Below are positions 55,387 to 64,000 of a DNA stretch of 64,000 nt, in pieces (position 1 is the first letter of the stretch; every line of letters begins with the position of its first letter). The position numbers and the translations under genes are program-made. The DNA lies in the NCBI RefSeq assembly GCF_023369855.1, contig NZ_JAMBPP010000012.1:1-64000 (forward strand). Direction: 5' to 3'. The notes beneath the pieces were generated by a model that ran no database searches, was not told the DNA's origin, and was given only the letters and a program-made list of their open reading frames with translations. This stretch comes from Actinotalea alkalitolerans (GTDB lineage: Bacteria; Actinomycetota; Actinomycetes; Actinomycetales; Cellulomonadaceae).

Positions 55387-58300
55387 GCGGCCGTCAGGCC
55401 CGCTACCCGGGCATCCCCGTGGTCATCAACGGCAACGGCGCCGTCGCGCACGTCATGAAGCACGTCTGCGGTGGGGTGATCGGGTACCCGATCACCCCCT
55501 CGACCGAGATCGCCGAGCTGTACGAGGCCGCCCGGGCCGAGGGCAGCGTCAACGTCTGGGGCAAGCACCCCTTCTTCTTCGAGACCGAGGGGGAGCACTC
55601 TGCGCAGAGCGGTGCGCTCGGTGCTGCCCTGACCGGTGGTCAGTACATCTCCAACGCCTCCTCGAGCCAGGGGATCCTCTACGCGATGGAGTCGCACTAC
55701 GTGACCGTGGGCAAGAAGATCGGCGGCTTCGTGCTGCAGGTCGCCGCGCGGGTGGTCTCCAAGCACTCGCTCAACGTCATGGCAGGTCACGACGACGTGT
55801 ACGCCCTGCTCCCGTCGGGGTACACCGTGCTGTTCGGCGCCAACCCGCAGCAGGCCGCCGACCTCGCGGCGATCTCCTACCGCACCTCGGCGCTGTCGCT
55901 CATCCCGGTGGCGAACGCGATGGACGGCTTCGCGACGAGCCACATGCTCAGCGAGGTGCTGCTCCCCGAGCCCGAGCTGCTCCACGAGTACCTCGGCGAC
56001 CCGGAGGGAAGCATCCCTTCCCCCACCGTGGCGCAGGAGATCCTCTTCGGTGCCGCCGGGCGGGTCGCTCAGCTCACCCGCTATCTCGAGCGCATCCGCG
56101 GTGACCTCCCGGTCGACGACCTGCGTGCGTTGACCGCCTACCTCGACGCGCGCGCGGACCAGGTCGAGATGGACGGCACCGGCAGCCTCCTGGACGACAC
56201 CCTGCCCTGGCTGCCCGAGGAGGTGCACGGGGCATGGCGCCGCCAGTGGCTCAACGCTACGACGCGGGGTACCCGCAAGCGTGTCCCTTCGCTGGTCGAC
56301 CTCGACAACCCGGGCATGACCGGTCCGGTGCAGAACCAGCCGGACTTCCAGGCCGGCGCCGTCGACCACCGCACCCACTTCGCCGCCGACGTCCCGGACC
56401 TGGTCCGTCGCGCGATGCGCGAGTACTCCTCGCTCACCGGCCGCCACTACGCGCCGCTGGACACCGACGGCTGCACCGATGCCGACTACGTCCTGGTCGG
56501 GCTCGGGTCGATCGCCGACGACGTCCGGGCCGTGCTGCCCCACCTGCGCGCGCAGGGCCTGAAGGTCGGGCTCGTCCAGGTCACGCTGCTGCAGCCCTTC
56601 CCCGAGGCCGAGCTCGTCGCGGCGCTGCGGCAGGCGAAGCACGTGACCGTGCTCGAACGCTCCGACCAGACCGCCCTGACCTCGCTGGTCACGCAGGCGC
56701 TGTTCCGAGCCCGCGCCAACGCCGAGGTCGTGCAGCACGCGGGCCTCCCGGCGATCGACTCCCTCCCGCGCCTGACCACCGCGATCTTCGGACTCGGCGG
56801 TCACGACGTGCAGCCGCGGCACCTGGTGGCAGTCGTGCAGCACATGGCCGACGGCGGGACGGCGCCTCTGGTGTACCTCGGGTCCCAGTTCTTCTCTGCC
56901 GATCCCTCGCCGAAGGCAGCGCTGCTGGAGGACCGCCTGCGCACGGCCTACCCCGGGACCCAGCAGATGGCGCTCCGCACCGGGCCGAACCCGGTGCTCC
57001 TGCCGCCGTCGGCGATCCGGGTCCGCTTCCACTCGATCGGCGGGTACGGGACCGTCGCGACGGGCAAGCTGCTCACCGACATCCTGGCCGGGGTGCTCGG
57101 CATGCACTCCAGGTCGGCTCCGAAGTACGGCTCGGAGAAGAGCGGTGCACCGACCAGCTACTACATCACCCTGAGCCCCGAGCCGGTGCTCCTGACGAAC
57201 GCCGAGCTCGAGGACGTCGAGGTCGTCGTGTCCCCGGACCACAGGGCCTTCGCCCACACGAACCCGCTCAAGGGTCTGGTACCCGGGGGCACATTCATCC
57301 TGCAGACCGACCTGAGCCCCGAGAAGGTGTGGCGAGAGCTGCCGCAGCAGGCCCGACGGACGATCCGTGAACGGCGCATCCGGTTCCTCGTCGTGGACGC
57401 GTTCGCGGTGGCGAAGCGGCACGCGCCCACGCCCGAGCTCGAGACCCGCATGATGGGGATCGCCTTCATCGGTGCCGTGACCGGGCACGTGGACCGGGTC
57501 ACCGGTGACGCCTCGCCCGAGAGCATCGACCAGAGGGTCCGCACCCAGATCACCAAGAAGTTCGGCAGCAAGGGCACCGCCGTCGTCGAGGGCAACATGG
57601 CGGTCATCCGTGACGGGATGGAGGCGACACGACCGGTCCGGTACGACACGCCTGAGCTCCTCGCGATCGACGCCGAACCCGTCGTGGTGCGGTCGCGCTC
57701 CACGGTGGCGATGTCCGCGCAGATGTGCCCGACCGTCGCGACCCCCGCTCCGAGCGGACTGTTCGACCCGGACTACTTCGAGACCGCCACGGCACGACCG
57801 TTCCGCGAGGGCACCATCGGTGAGGCACCGGTGCTCCCCGGTGCCGGGCTGTTCATGCCGGTGGGGACCGCGGCGACCAAGGACAAGGGCCTCTTCCGGC
57901 GCAGCGTGCCCAGCTTCGACCCCGACCGGTGCACGGGGTGTCTCGAGTGCGCCCTGGCGTGCCCCGACGCGGCCATCCCGAACACCGTGCACGAGATCCC
58001 CGAGCTGCTCGAGAGCGGCATCGCCCGGCTCGACCTCACCGACGCGCGCCGTGAGGAGCTGCGTCGTCACGTCCACGTGCTGGCTGAGGGAGTGCGCGAG
58101 TCGTACCGGCAGGACAGGACCCCGCGCGCCTTCGCCGACGTCGTCGCCGACGTGGCCGTCGACGTCGTCACCGACGACCCGTTCGTCGCGCGCGCTCTCG
58201 ATCAGCTGGTCGCCCGCCTCGCTCGGTATCCCGTGGCGCGGACCCGGCCGTTCTTCGACGCGATGGAGAAGGCCGTCCCGGGGACCGGTGGTCTCTACGC

Positions 58301-60389
58301 AGCCGTCGTCGACCCCTGGAAGTGCACCGGCTGCCTCGAGTGCGTCGAGGTGTGCGGGCCTGGTGCGCTGACCCCCATGGACCAGGACAGCGACGTCCTG
58401 GCCACCCTCGAGGACCGCTTCGACGTGACGGCGACGGCGCCGCCCACGCCCCGGCGGTTCTTCGAGGGGTCGACAGCTCCCGGTGGTGACGTCAAGCGGC
58501 TCCTGCTCGACCACCGCAACTACTACGCGACGACCGGTGGTCACGGGGCATGCCGTGGCTGCGGGGAGGTCACGGCGATCCGGCTCCTCATGGCGACCAG
58601 CCATGCCCTGGGATCCCAACGCCGTCAGGCGCACCTGCGTGAGCTCGGCGCGCTGCTCGACCGGTTGCACGCCCTGCACGACCGGCTCGACGCCGACGCC
58701 GACGCCGACCGCCGGGCACGGGTCACGGCGACCATCGCGACCCTGGACCGTCGCCTCTACCGGTACGAGGGGGGACCGACGGGTCACGGACCCGCCTCGA
58801 CGGTGGTCGCCAACTCGACCGGCTGCAGCAGCGTCTACTCCTCGACGATGCCCTTCAACTGCTACCTGGACCCTTGGGTCAACAGCCTGTTCCAGGACGC
58901 CCAGCCGCTCGCCAAGGGCATCTTCGAGGGCCTGTGCGCGCAGGCGCTGCCGGACGTCGTCGCGTGGCGTCGGGCGCACCTCGAGCTCGAGGACGCCTAC
59001 CAGCCGACGACCCACGACAAGCAGCTGCAGATGCTCTCCTGGGAGCGACTCACGCCGCAGGAGATCGCCCTGCTGCCCACCGTGCTGACCATCGGTGGCG
59101 ACGGCGCGAGCTACGACATCGGCTTCGGCGCGATGTCCCGTGTGCTGGCGAGCAGCACACCGGTCAAGATGCTGGTCCTGGACTCCGGTGCCTACTCCAA
59201 CACCGGTGGGCAGGCCTCGACCGCGAGCTTCACCGGGCAGGACTCCGACCTGGCCCGGTTCGGCGGCGAGCACGTCGGCAAGCTTGAGGCCCGCAAGGAG
59301 CTCGCCCTGCTGGCGTCGTTCCACCCCGACGTGTTCGTCTGCGCCACGAGCACCGCGCTCCACGGACACTTCCTGGGCAGCGCCCTGGAGATGCTCACCT
59401 ACACGGCCGGTCCGGCGGTGATGGACGTCTACACCCCGTGCGGCTCGGAGAACGGGGTTCCCGAGGCAGCGTCCAACGCACGGTCGCGGCTGGCCGTGGA
59501 GAGCCGGATGAACCCTGTCTTCGTGCACGACCCGCGCCGCGGGCCCTCGCTGCACGACAGGTACTCCCTCGAGGGCAACCCCGACATCGAGGCGACCTGG
59601 ACCACGACCACCCTGGAGCACGTGGACGACGAGGGCAGGCCAGCACTCCTGAGCACTCCGCTGACCCCGGCGGACTTCGCCCTCGGCGAGACCCGGTTCC
59701 GCAAGCAGTTCCGCCCCCTGGACCCGGCTGCCGAAGGCGTGCACGTCGCGGAGTACGTCGAGCTGGCCACGGACGCACGCGCCGGACTGGTGCCCTTCGT
59801 CCCGACGACCGACCGTGACGGCCGCCTGGTACGCATGGCCTGCTCGACCTCGATCGTCGCCCTGGTGGAGGACCGGCGTCGCCACTGGCAGACGCTTCAG
59901 CACCTCGCCGGGGGGCGCGAGGCCGAGCTGACGGCCCGCCACGACGAGCAGCTCGCGGACCTGCAGGCGCGGTACGACCAGGTCCAGGCCGACCAGGAGC
60001 ACGTCCTGGACGACATCGTGCGGACGATGACCGAGCTCGCCACGGCGAGCGGTGCACCGGTCCGGCCGGGCGTCGTGCCGGCGGGAGGTCCGGCACCCGG
60101 CGTCGGAGACCACGACGCAGGGACCGCTCGTCCGCCGGCTGCTCCCGTCGACGTCCAGGACGCCGTGATCACCCTCGACCCGGCGGACCAGCCGCTGTGC
60201 AACGACTGCGGGACCTGCTACCAGGAGCTTCCGCAGCTCTTCGAGCGCACCACGATGCTCGTCGACGGTGCTCCCAGGACCGTGGCGGCGATGATCCCGG
60301 GTGCGCTCGGCAAGCTCGAGCTGACCCCCGAGCTGCAGGCCCGGATCGAGCGGGTGAAGGCGACCTGCGACGCGGAGATCCTGCGATGA
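55383..60389 (+). CDS. Pyruvate:ferredoxin oxidoreductase-like fusion with extra C-terminal Fe-S domain
   Basis: The 1668-residue protein is far longer than the usual NifJ type (about 1180). The order is: alpha-type domain with GYPITPSTEIAELYE, a second alpha domain (about 380-500), the gamma domain (about 540-730), a di-cluster ferredoxin domain with CTGCLECALAC (Cys850-860) and CTGCLECVEVC (Cys981-991), then the TPP-binding beta domain with CRGCGE (Cys1057/1060) and GGDGASYDIGFG near 1238. A coiled-coil-like stretch (about 1500-1560) leads to a terminal CNDCGTC (Cys1606, 1609, 1612) with Cys1662 as possible fourth ligand, resembling a single-cluster ferredoxin. It oxidises a 2-oxoacid with CoA and yields reduced Fe-S electrons. 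The substrate is not certain. Confidence 0.9.
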   Translation: MSGRQARYPGIPVVINGNGAVAHVMKHVCGGVIGYPITPSTEIAELYEAARAEGSVNVWGKHPFFFETEGEHSAQSGALGAALTGGQYISNASSSQGILYAMESHYVTVGKKIGGFVLQVAARVVSKHSLNVMAGHDDVYALLPSGYTVLFGANPQQAADLAAISYRTSALSLIPVANAMDGFATSHMLSEVLLPEPELLHEYLGDPEGSIPSPTVAQEILFGAAGRVAQLTRYLERIRGDLPVDDLRALTAYLDARADQVEMDGTGSLLDDTLPWLPEEVHGAWRRQWLNATTRGTRKRVPSLVDLDNPGMTGPVQNQPDFQAGAVDHRTHFAADVPDLVRRAMREYSSLTGRHYAPLDTDGCTDADYVLVGLGSIADDVRAVLPHLRAQGLKVGLVQVTLLQPFPEAELVAALRQAKHVTVLERSDQTALTSLVTQALFRARANAEVVQHAGLPAIDSLPRLTTAIFGLGGHDVQPRHLVAVVQHMADGGTAPLVYLGSQFFSADPSPKAALLEDRLRTAYPGTQQMALRTGPNPVLLPPSAIRVRFHSIGGYGTVATGKLLTDILAGVLGMHSRSAPKYGSEKSGAPTSYYITLSPEPVLLTNAELEDVEVVVSPDHRAFAHTNPLKGLVPGGTFILQTDLSPEKVWRELPQQARRTIRERRIRFLVVDAFAVAKRHAPTPELETRMMGIAFIGAVTGHVDRVTGDASPESIDQRVRTQITKKFGSKGTAVVEGNMAVIRDGMEATRPVRYDTPELLAIDAEPVVVRSRSTVAMSAQMCPTVATPAPSGLFDPDYFETATARPFREGTIGEAPVLPGAGLFMPVGTAATKDKGLFRRSVPSFDPDRCTGCLECALACPDAAIPNTVHEIPELLESGIARLDLTDARREELRRHVHVLAEGVRESYRQDRTPRAFADVVADVAVDVVTDDPFVARALDQLVARLARYPVARTRPFFDAMEKAVPGTGGLYAAVVDPWKCTGCLECVEVCGPGALTPMDQDSDVLATLEDRFDVTATAPPTPRRFFEGSTAPGGDVKRLLLDHRNYYATTGGHGACRGCGEVTAIRLLMATSHALGSQRRQAHLRELGALLDRLHALHDRLDADADADRRARVTATIATLDRRLYRYEGGPTGHGPASTVVANSTGCSSVYSSTMPFNCYLDPWVNSLFQDAQPLAKGIFEGLCAQALPDVVAWRRAHLELEDAYQPTTHDKQLQMLSWERLTPQEIALLPTVLTIGGDGASYDIGFGAMSRVLASSTPVKMLVLDSGAYSNTGGQASTASFTGQDSDLARFGGEHVGKLEARKELALLASFHPDVFVCATSTALHGHFLGSALEMLTYTAGPAVMDVYTPCGSENGVPEAASNARSRLAVESRMNPVFVHDPRRGPSLHDRYSLEGNPDIEATWTTTTLEHVDDEGRPALLSTPLTPADFALGETRFRKQFRPLDPAAEGVHVAEYVELATDARAGLVPFVPTTDRDGRLVRMACSTSIVALVEDRRRHWQTLQHLAGGREAELTARHDEQLADLQARYDQVQADQEHVLDDIVRTMTELATASGAPVRPGVVPAGGPAPGVGDHDAGTARPPAAPVDVQDAVITLDPADQPLCNDCGTCYQELPQLFERTTMLVDGAPRTVAAMIPGALGKLELTPELQARIERVKATCDAEILR

Positions 60390-63250
60390 CGACGACCGCG
60401 TCGGGACCGACCCTGCGACCTCCCTCGGAGGGGCGGGCGGACCTTCGCCGCTACCTGGAGGCCGACGAGGCGGTCCGGGCAGGTCAGGAGCAGGTCCAGG
60501 TCCTCGAGGGGTCGGAGGCGGTCGAAGACTTCCACCGCCAGCTGGCCCTGCTCAGACGGCGCCTCCTCGCCGACCCGTCGGCGTTCCGCGAGCTGTTCCT
60601 CACGGACGGGATGGAGGCCGTCGCGTGGGAGTTCCGTCAGCCCGAGCTCGGCGCCGAGTTCGTGGGTGCTCTCTGGTCGGCGCTGCTGCGCGGCGACCAG
60701 AGCAGCAGGGTGCTCATGCGGTTCGTCTGGGCCCTGCCGCTGCGGGGCAAGCGCACCTTCGTCCGTGCGCTCGACCGGCACCTCTCCGACCGGTACCCGA
60801 TGTTCGCGGGCCTCTCGCAGGACTGGCCCGCGGCCAGCAGCATCCCTCCTCGGGTCCGGGAGGCCACGACCCGCTCGCACGACTTCGACCTGGTCAACAC
60901 CGGGTTCCAGGGCTATCTCGACGTGGGGTACACCTCCGCGGAGGTCGACCTCTTCGTCTGGCTCGAGGCGTTGCGTGACAAGCAGTGCGCCGAGAAGCCG
61001 TGCGAGCTGGGTGTCTTCCTCGCGGGTCATCGTGAACCCCAGGGTGGCTGCCCGGTCGGCATCCACATACCCCGGGTGCTCGAGCTCGTCGGGACGGGGC
61101 GCTTCCAGGAGGCGCTCGAGCTGGTCGAGTCCGCCAACCCGCTGCCGGACGTCACCGGTCGGGTGTGCCCGCAGGAGCTGCAGTGCCAGGGCGTGTGCCT
61201 GCACGCCCGGATGCCGATCGCCATCGGCCAGATCGAGTGGTTCCTCCCCGAGCGGGAGAAGCGGCTGGACCCTCAGGGGTTCGCGCGACGGGTGGCCGGC
61301 AGGCCCGACCCCTGGACGGCGGCGACCCTGCCACCGGTCGCCGTGGTCGGTTCCGGCCCGTCAGGCCTGATCAACGCCTACCTGCTGGCGGTCCAGGGCT
61401 TCCCGGTCACGGTCTTCGAGGCCTTCCACGCCCTGGGTGGCGTGCTGCGGTACGGCATTCCTGAGTTCCGCCTGCCCAACGCCTTGATCGACGACGTCGT
61501 CGCCAGGATCACCCTGCTCGGTGGCCGGTTCGTCCCCAACTTCGTCGTGGGCCGGACGGCATCGCTCGAGGAGCTGCGCGAGGCCGGGTTCTGGCGGGTG
61601 TTCGTCGGTACCGGTGCGGGGCTGCCGAAGTTCCTCGGGGTGCCCGGTGAGCACCTGCTCAACGTGATGTCAGCCAACGAGTTCCTCACCCGGGTCAACC
61701 TGATGCAGGCGCTGCGCGACGACCACGAGACACCCCTGCCGCAGGTCGAGGGCCGTCGGGTCGTCGTGGTCGGCGGGGGCAACACGGCGATGGACGCTGC
61801 CCGGACGGCCAGGAGGCTGGGTGGCGCGGTCACGATCGTCTACCGCAGGTCCCGCGAGGAGATGCCTGCCCGCGTCGAGGAGCTCGAGCACGCCCTCGAA
61901 GAAGGTGTCGCGCTGCAGGTCCTGCGGTCACCCACCGAGTTCGTCGGCGACCCGCAGAGCGGCTTCGTGCGGTCCGCGACCCTGGACGTGATGGATCTGG
62001 GGGAGCCGGACGCGTCAGGACGGCGTCGACCCGTGCCGACCGGGCGCACCGAGAACGTGCCGGTCGATCTGGTGATCATGGCCCTGGGGAACACGACCAA
62101 CCCGATCATCAAGGACTCCGAGCCGCGCCTGCACACCTCGCGTCACGGCACGATCGACCTCGACCACCGCGGCTCGCAGGAGACGACCCTGCCAGGGGTC
62201 TTCACGGGTGGTGACGCCAGTCGCGGTGGGTCGACCGCGGTGCACGCCGCGGGTGACGGGCAGGCGGCGGCCCGGGAGATCATCGGGACCGTCGACCTCC
62301 CGGCAGACGCCGTGCGAGCGCAGGTCGCCCGGGCCCGTGCGTACACCGACCTCGCGGCGACCGTGCCGGCGGTGGTTGCCTCGACCGACGTGAGCGAAGG
62401 CATCGTCGAGCTCGTCGTCCGGGCCCCGCTGATCGCGCGCGCGGCACGGGCGGGGCAGTTCGTGCGTCTGCTGCCCCACCCCCGCAGCGAGCTCATCCCG
62501 TTGACACTGGCCGACTGGGACGCTGACGAAGGGACGATCTGCCTGGTGGTCCAGGGGGTCGGCACGACCACCATCGGCCTGACCAGGACGGCCGTGGGGG
62601 AGTCCTTCGCCGGGGTCGCGGGGCCTCTGGGACGTCCGAGCGAGGTCACCCGCGTGCCCGAGGGGTCGGCCGTGGTGCTGACCGCCGGGGGGTTGGGTCT
62701 GCCACCGGTCTTCCCGATCCTTCGCGAGCACCTGCGGCTCGGCAACCACACGACCCTGATCGCAGGGTTCCGCAGCGCCGGGCTGATGTTCTGGACCGGG
62801 CCGCAGGAGCGCATCGGGAGTCTCCAGCGGGAGTACGGCGAGCTGCTGGACGTGATCTGCACCACCGACGACGGCTCCTTCGGGGTCCCCGGGCTGGTGA
62901 CGGGCCCGCTCGAGGAGATGCTCAGGGCGGGCGAGGACGGGTCGGGACGAAGGGTCGCGCAGGTCGTGACGATCGGGCCGCCCCCGATGATGCGCGCGGT
63001 CAGCGACCTGACCCGCCGTCACGGTGTGCCGTGCGTCGCGAGCCTGAACTCGATCATGGTCGACGCCACCGGGATGTGCGGGGCCTGCATGGTGCCCTGC
63101 GTGGTCGACGGGCGGCCGGTGCGTCGGCACGCGTGCCTGGACGGCCCCGAGCTCGACGCGCACAGCGTGGACTGGGACCGGTACCTCCCGCGCTTCGGTC
63201 AGTTCCGCGAGCAGGAGCTCAGCAGCCGTGTGCGGCACGGGCTGGCCTGA
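60386..63250 (+). CDS. Fused NfnB-like/NfnA-like oxidoreductase (GltD plus ferredoxin-NADP reductase modules)
   Basis: The 954-residue protein starts with an ATGA overlap with the oxidoreductase. Residues 1-195 are an unassigned helical extension. Cys at 201, 206, 222 and then 261, 267 and 271 form the two-cluster GltD/NfnB Fe-S domain. FAD (VAVVGSGPSGL near 318) and NAD(P) (RVVVVGGGNTAMDAARTARRLGG near 457) domains follow. From about 705 it continues as a PyrK/NfnA-like ferredoxin-NAD(P) reductase ending with a [2Fe-2S] site of Cys898, 901, 905 and 917. It could move electrons from the oxidoreductase to NAD(P)+, possibly with bifurcation. Confidence 0.88.
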   Translation: MTTTASGPTLRPPSEGRADLRRYLEADEAVRAGQEQVQVLEGSEAVEDFHRQLALLRRRLLADPSAFRELFLTDGMEAVAWEFRQPELGAEFVGALWSALLRGDQSSRVLMRFVWALPLRGKRTFVRALDRHLSDRYPMFAGLSQDWPAASSIPPRVREATTRSHDFDLVNTGFQGYLDVGYTSAEVDLFVWLEALRDKQCAEKPCELGVFLAGHREPQGGCPVGIHIPRVLELVGTGRFQEALELVESANPLPDVTGRVCPQELQCQGVCLHARMPIAIGQIEWFLPEREKRLDPQGFARRVAGRPDPWTAATLPPVAVVGSGPSGLINAYLLAVQGFPVTVFEAFHALGGVLRYGIPEFRLPNALIDDVVARITLLGGRFVPNFVVGRTASLEELREAGFWRVFVGTGAGLPKFLGVPGEHLLNVMSANEFLTRVNLMQALRDDHETPLPQVEGRRVVVVGGGNTAMDAARTARRLGGAVTIVYRRSREEMPARVEELEHALEEGVALQVLRSPTEFVGDPQSGFVRSATLDVMDLGEPDASGRRRPVPTGRTENVPVDLVIMALGNTTNPIIKDSEPRLHTSRHGTIDLDHRGSQETTLPGVFTGGDASRGGSTAVHAAGDGQAAAREIIGTVDLPADAVRAQVARARAYTDLAATVPAVVASTDVSEGIVELVVRAPLIARAARAGQFVRLLPHPRSELIPLTLADWDADEGTICLVVQGVGTTTIGLTRTAVGESFAGVAGPLGRPSEVTRVPEGSAVVLTAGGLGLPPVFPILREHLRLGNHTTLIAGFRSAGLMFWTGPQERIGSLQREYGELLDVICTTDDGSFGVPGLVTGPLEEMLRAGEDGSGRRVAQVVTIGPPPMMRAVSDLTRRHGVPCVASLNSIMVDATGMCGACMVPCVVDGRPVRRHACLDGPELDAHSVDWDRYLPRFGQFREQELSSRVRHGLA

Positions 63251-63269
63251 GCGGGCGGCGCACGCTCAG
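63247..63269. terminator. Small bidirectional hairpin between convergent genes
   Basis: CTGAGCG and CGCTCAG form a seven-pair stem around a nine-base loop, spanning the stop codons of the two convergent genes. The lack of U-runs makes it weak evidence. Confidence 0.35.
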
Positions 63270-64000
63270 AGCAGGCCGAAGGCGCGCATGACCCCGAGAC
63301 CACCCACGACCGTCAGCGCTCCCGACACGGCGTAGACGTGCACGACGCGCACCCGCGCGGCCCGTCGGATCAGCGCCAGGGCCCGGCGTGACGGCGGTGT
63401 GTGCCCCAGTGGACCGAGCTGGCGCAGCGCCGGGCCGATGGTCGCGTCGAAGAGCCGTTCGACGTGGGCCCCCACCGAACCGGCACGGGTGAGCAGGGAC
63501 CCGGTGGTCGAGCCGAGCTCGGCCACCAACGACCGGGAGACCTGGGCCCCACGCAGCAGCACCAGGGCGAGTGCGCAGCCACCCAGGGCGCCTAGTCCCA
63601 CCATGCGGTCTCCCCGCGCCTCGCCTGGCTCCTGCACCCACACGAGCACCGTGATCACCAGCCCGGTGAGCACACCGAGCCAGGCGGGGGCGATCCCACG
63701 GTCGACCACCCCGATCACGGCGCGGTGCGCCCGGCTCACGAGCGTGCTGCGGACCATCGCGAGGTCATCGGCAGGGGCGCCCTGCAGTGCGCCGACGACG
63801 CCGACGAGGGCGGTACGGGCCTCGGCGCCCGCTGGTCCCTGCCCCACCAGCCAGAGATCGAGATCCGCTGCTGACTCCGCCACCAGAGCGCGCAGCACGG
63901 CCCTCTCGGTCCCGGAGATGTCAGTGCGGACCTCTGCCTCCACCAGTGCGAACCGGTAGGAGTCGGCGAGCCGTCCCACGGTCTGGACCAGGTCGCTGGG
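63266..64000 (-). CDS. Unknown membrane protein (5' end possibly outside the window)
   Basis: From the GTG at 63979 it reads 237 residues, and the frame stays open to the edge. Two adjacent membrane helices (APAWLGVLTGLVITVLVWV and GLGALGGCALALVLLRGAQV) lie at about 105-150, and a third near the C-terminus (VYAVSGALTVVGGLGVMRAFGLL). The N-terminal 90 residues are soluble and helical. I do not recognise the family. Confidence 0.7.
   Translation of the reverse strand, partial: PSDLVQTVGRLADSYRFALVEAEVRTDISGTERAVLRALVAESAADLDLWLVGQGPAGAEARTALVGVVGALQGAPADDLAMVRSTLVSRAHRAVIGVVDRGIAPAWLGVLTGLVITVLVWVQEPGEARGDRMVGLGALGGCALALVLLRGAQVSRSLVAELGSTTGSLLTRAGSVGAHVERLFDATIGPALRQLGPLGHTPPSRRALALIRRAARVRVVHVYAVSGALTVVGGLGVMRAFGLL

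Noticed and set aside
55194-60113. A 1639-codon open frame on the minus strand
   Set aside because: It lies wholly antisense to the oxidoreductase, is Arg/Gly/Asp/Val-rich with no domain, and is a GC-rich mirror frame.

Overview
The window is uniformly high-GC DNA with dense coding. Many genes start with GTG, many neighbours overlap by ATGA, and several start codons sit 6-7 nt behind a TANNNT -10 box, which indicates leaderless transcripts. This points to a free-living actinobacterium. A soil- or plant-litter-type member of the Micrococcales, Cellulomonas-like, is my guess from the mannan-degradation locus, but I cannot fix the genus. I see no rRNA, tRNA, CRISPR array, insertion sequence or prophage structural gene.

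Positions 1-13935 form a beta-mannan utilisation locus. It holds a cytosolic GH113 enzyme, a divergent exporter-type ABC protein, a LacI repressor, a sugar ABC importer (lipoprotein plus two permeases, no ATPase), a cytosolic GH2 beta-mannosidase and a secreted GH26 mannanase with three C-terminal binding modules and a probable sortase signal. A 16-bp near-palindrome close to ACTTAAGCGSTTAAGT occurs three times at the two control regions and is the likely LacI operator. The model is surface hydrolysis of mannan, import of mannooligosaccharides and intracellular trimming.

Positions 14113-25058 hold an AlkC-type DNA glycosylase, an orphan LuxR regulator with a degenerate receiver, and two adjacent giant proteins (1232 and 1607 residues) that I cannot assign; a VOC protein follows. 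The giant pair is the best candidate for an undescribed system. Positions 25097-32993 (minus strand) carry a membrane-anchored PQQ-type propeller, an FtsX/MacB-like ABC pair, a NarL-type two-component system and two signal-less peptidoglycan hydrolases with peptidoglycan-binding domains. Positions 33240-36539 are an AraC / VOC / UvrA-like trio.

Positions 36568-40297 hold small unknown proteins, a GNAT enzyme and a membrane alpha/beta-hydrolase. Positions 40374-52046 are a branched-chain amino-acid (leucine) catabolic region: CitE-like lyase, MaoC hydratase, acyl-CoA dehydrogenase, methylcrotonyl-type carboxylase alpha and beta, a TetR regulator and branched-chain 2-oxoacid dehydrogenase E1alpha/E1beta/E2. 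A mannonate dehydratase gene sits inside it.

Positions 52195-64000 contain a nucleoside deaminase, a two-domain GNAT protein, a 28-codon cysteine-containing leader peptide ahead of a 2-oxoglutarate/Fe(II)-type oxygenase, and a translationally coupled redox pair. That pair is a 1668-residue pyruvate:ferredoxin-oxidoreductase-like fusion with an extra C-terminal Fe-S domain, followed by a 954-residue fusion of both NfnB-like and NfnA-like halves. A membrane protein runs off the right edge.
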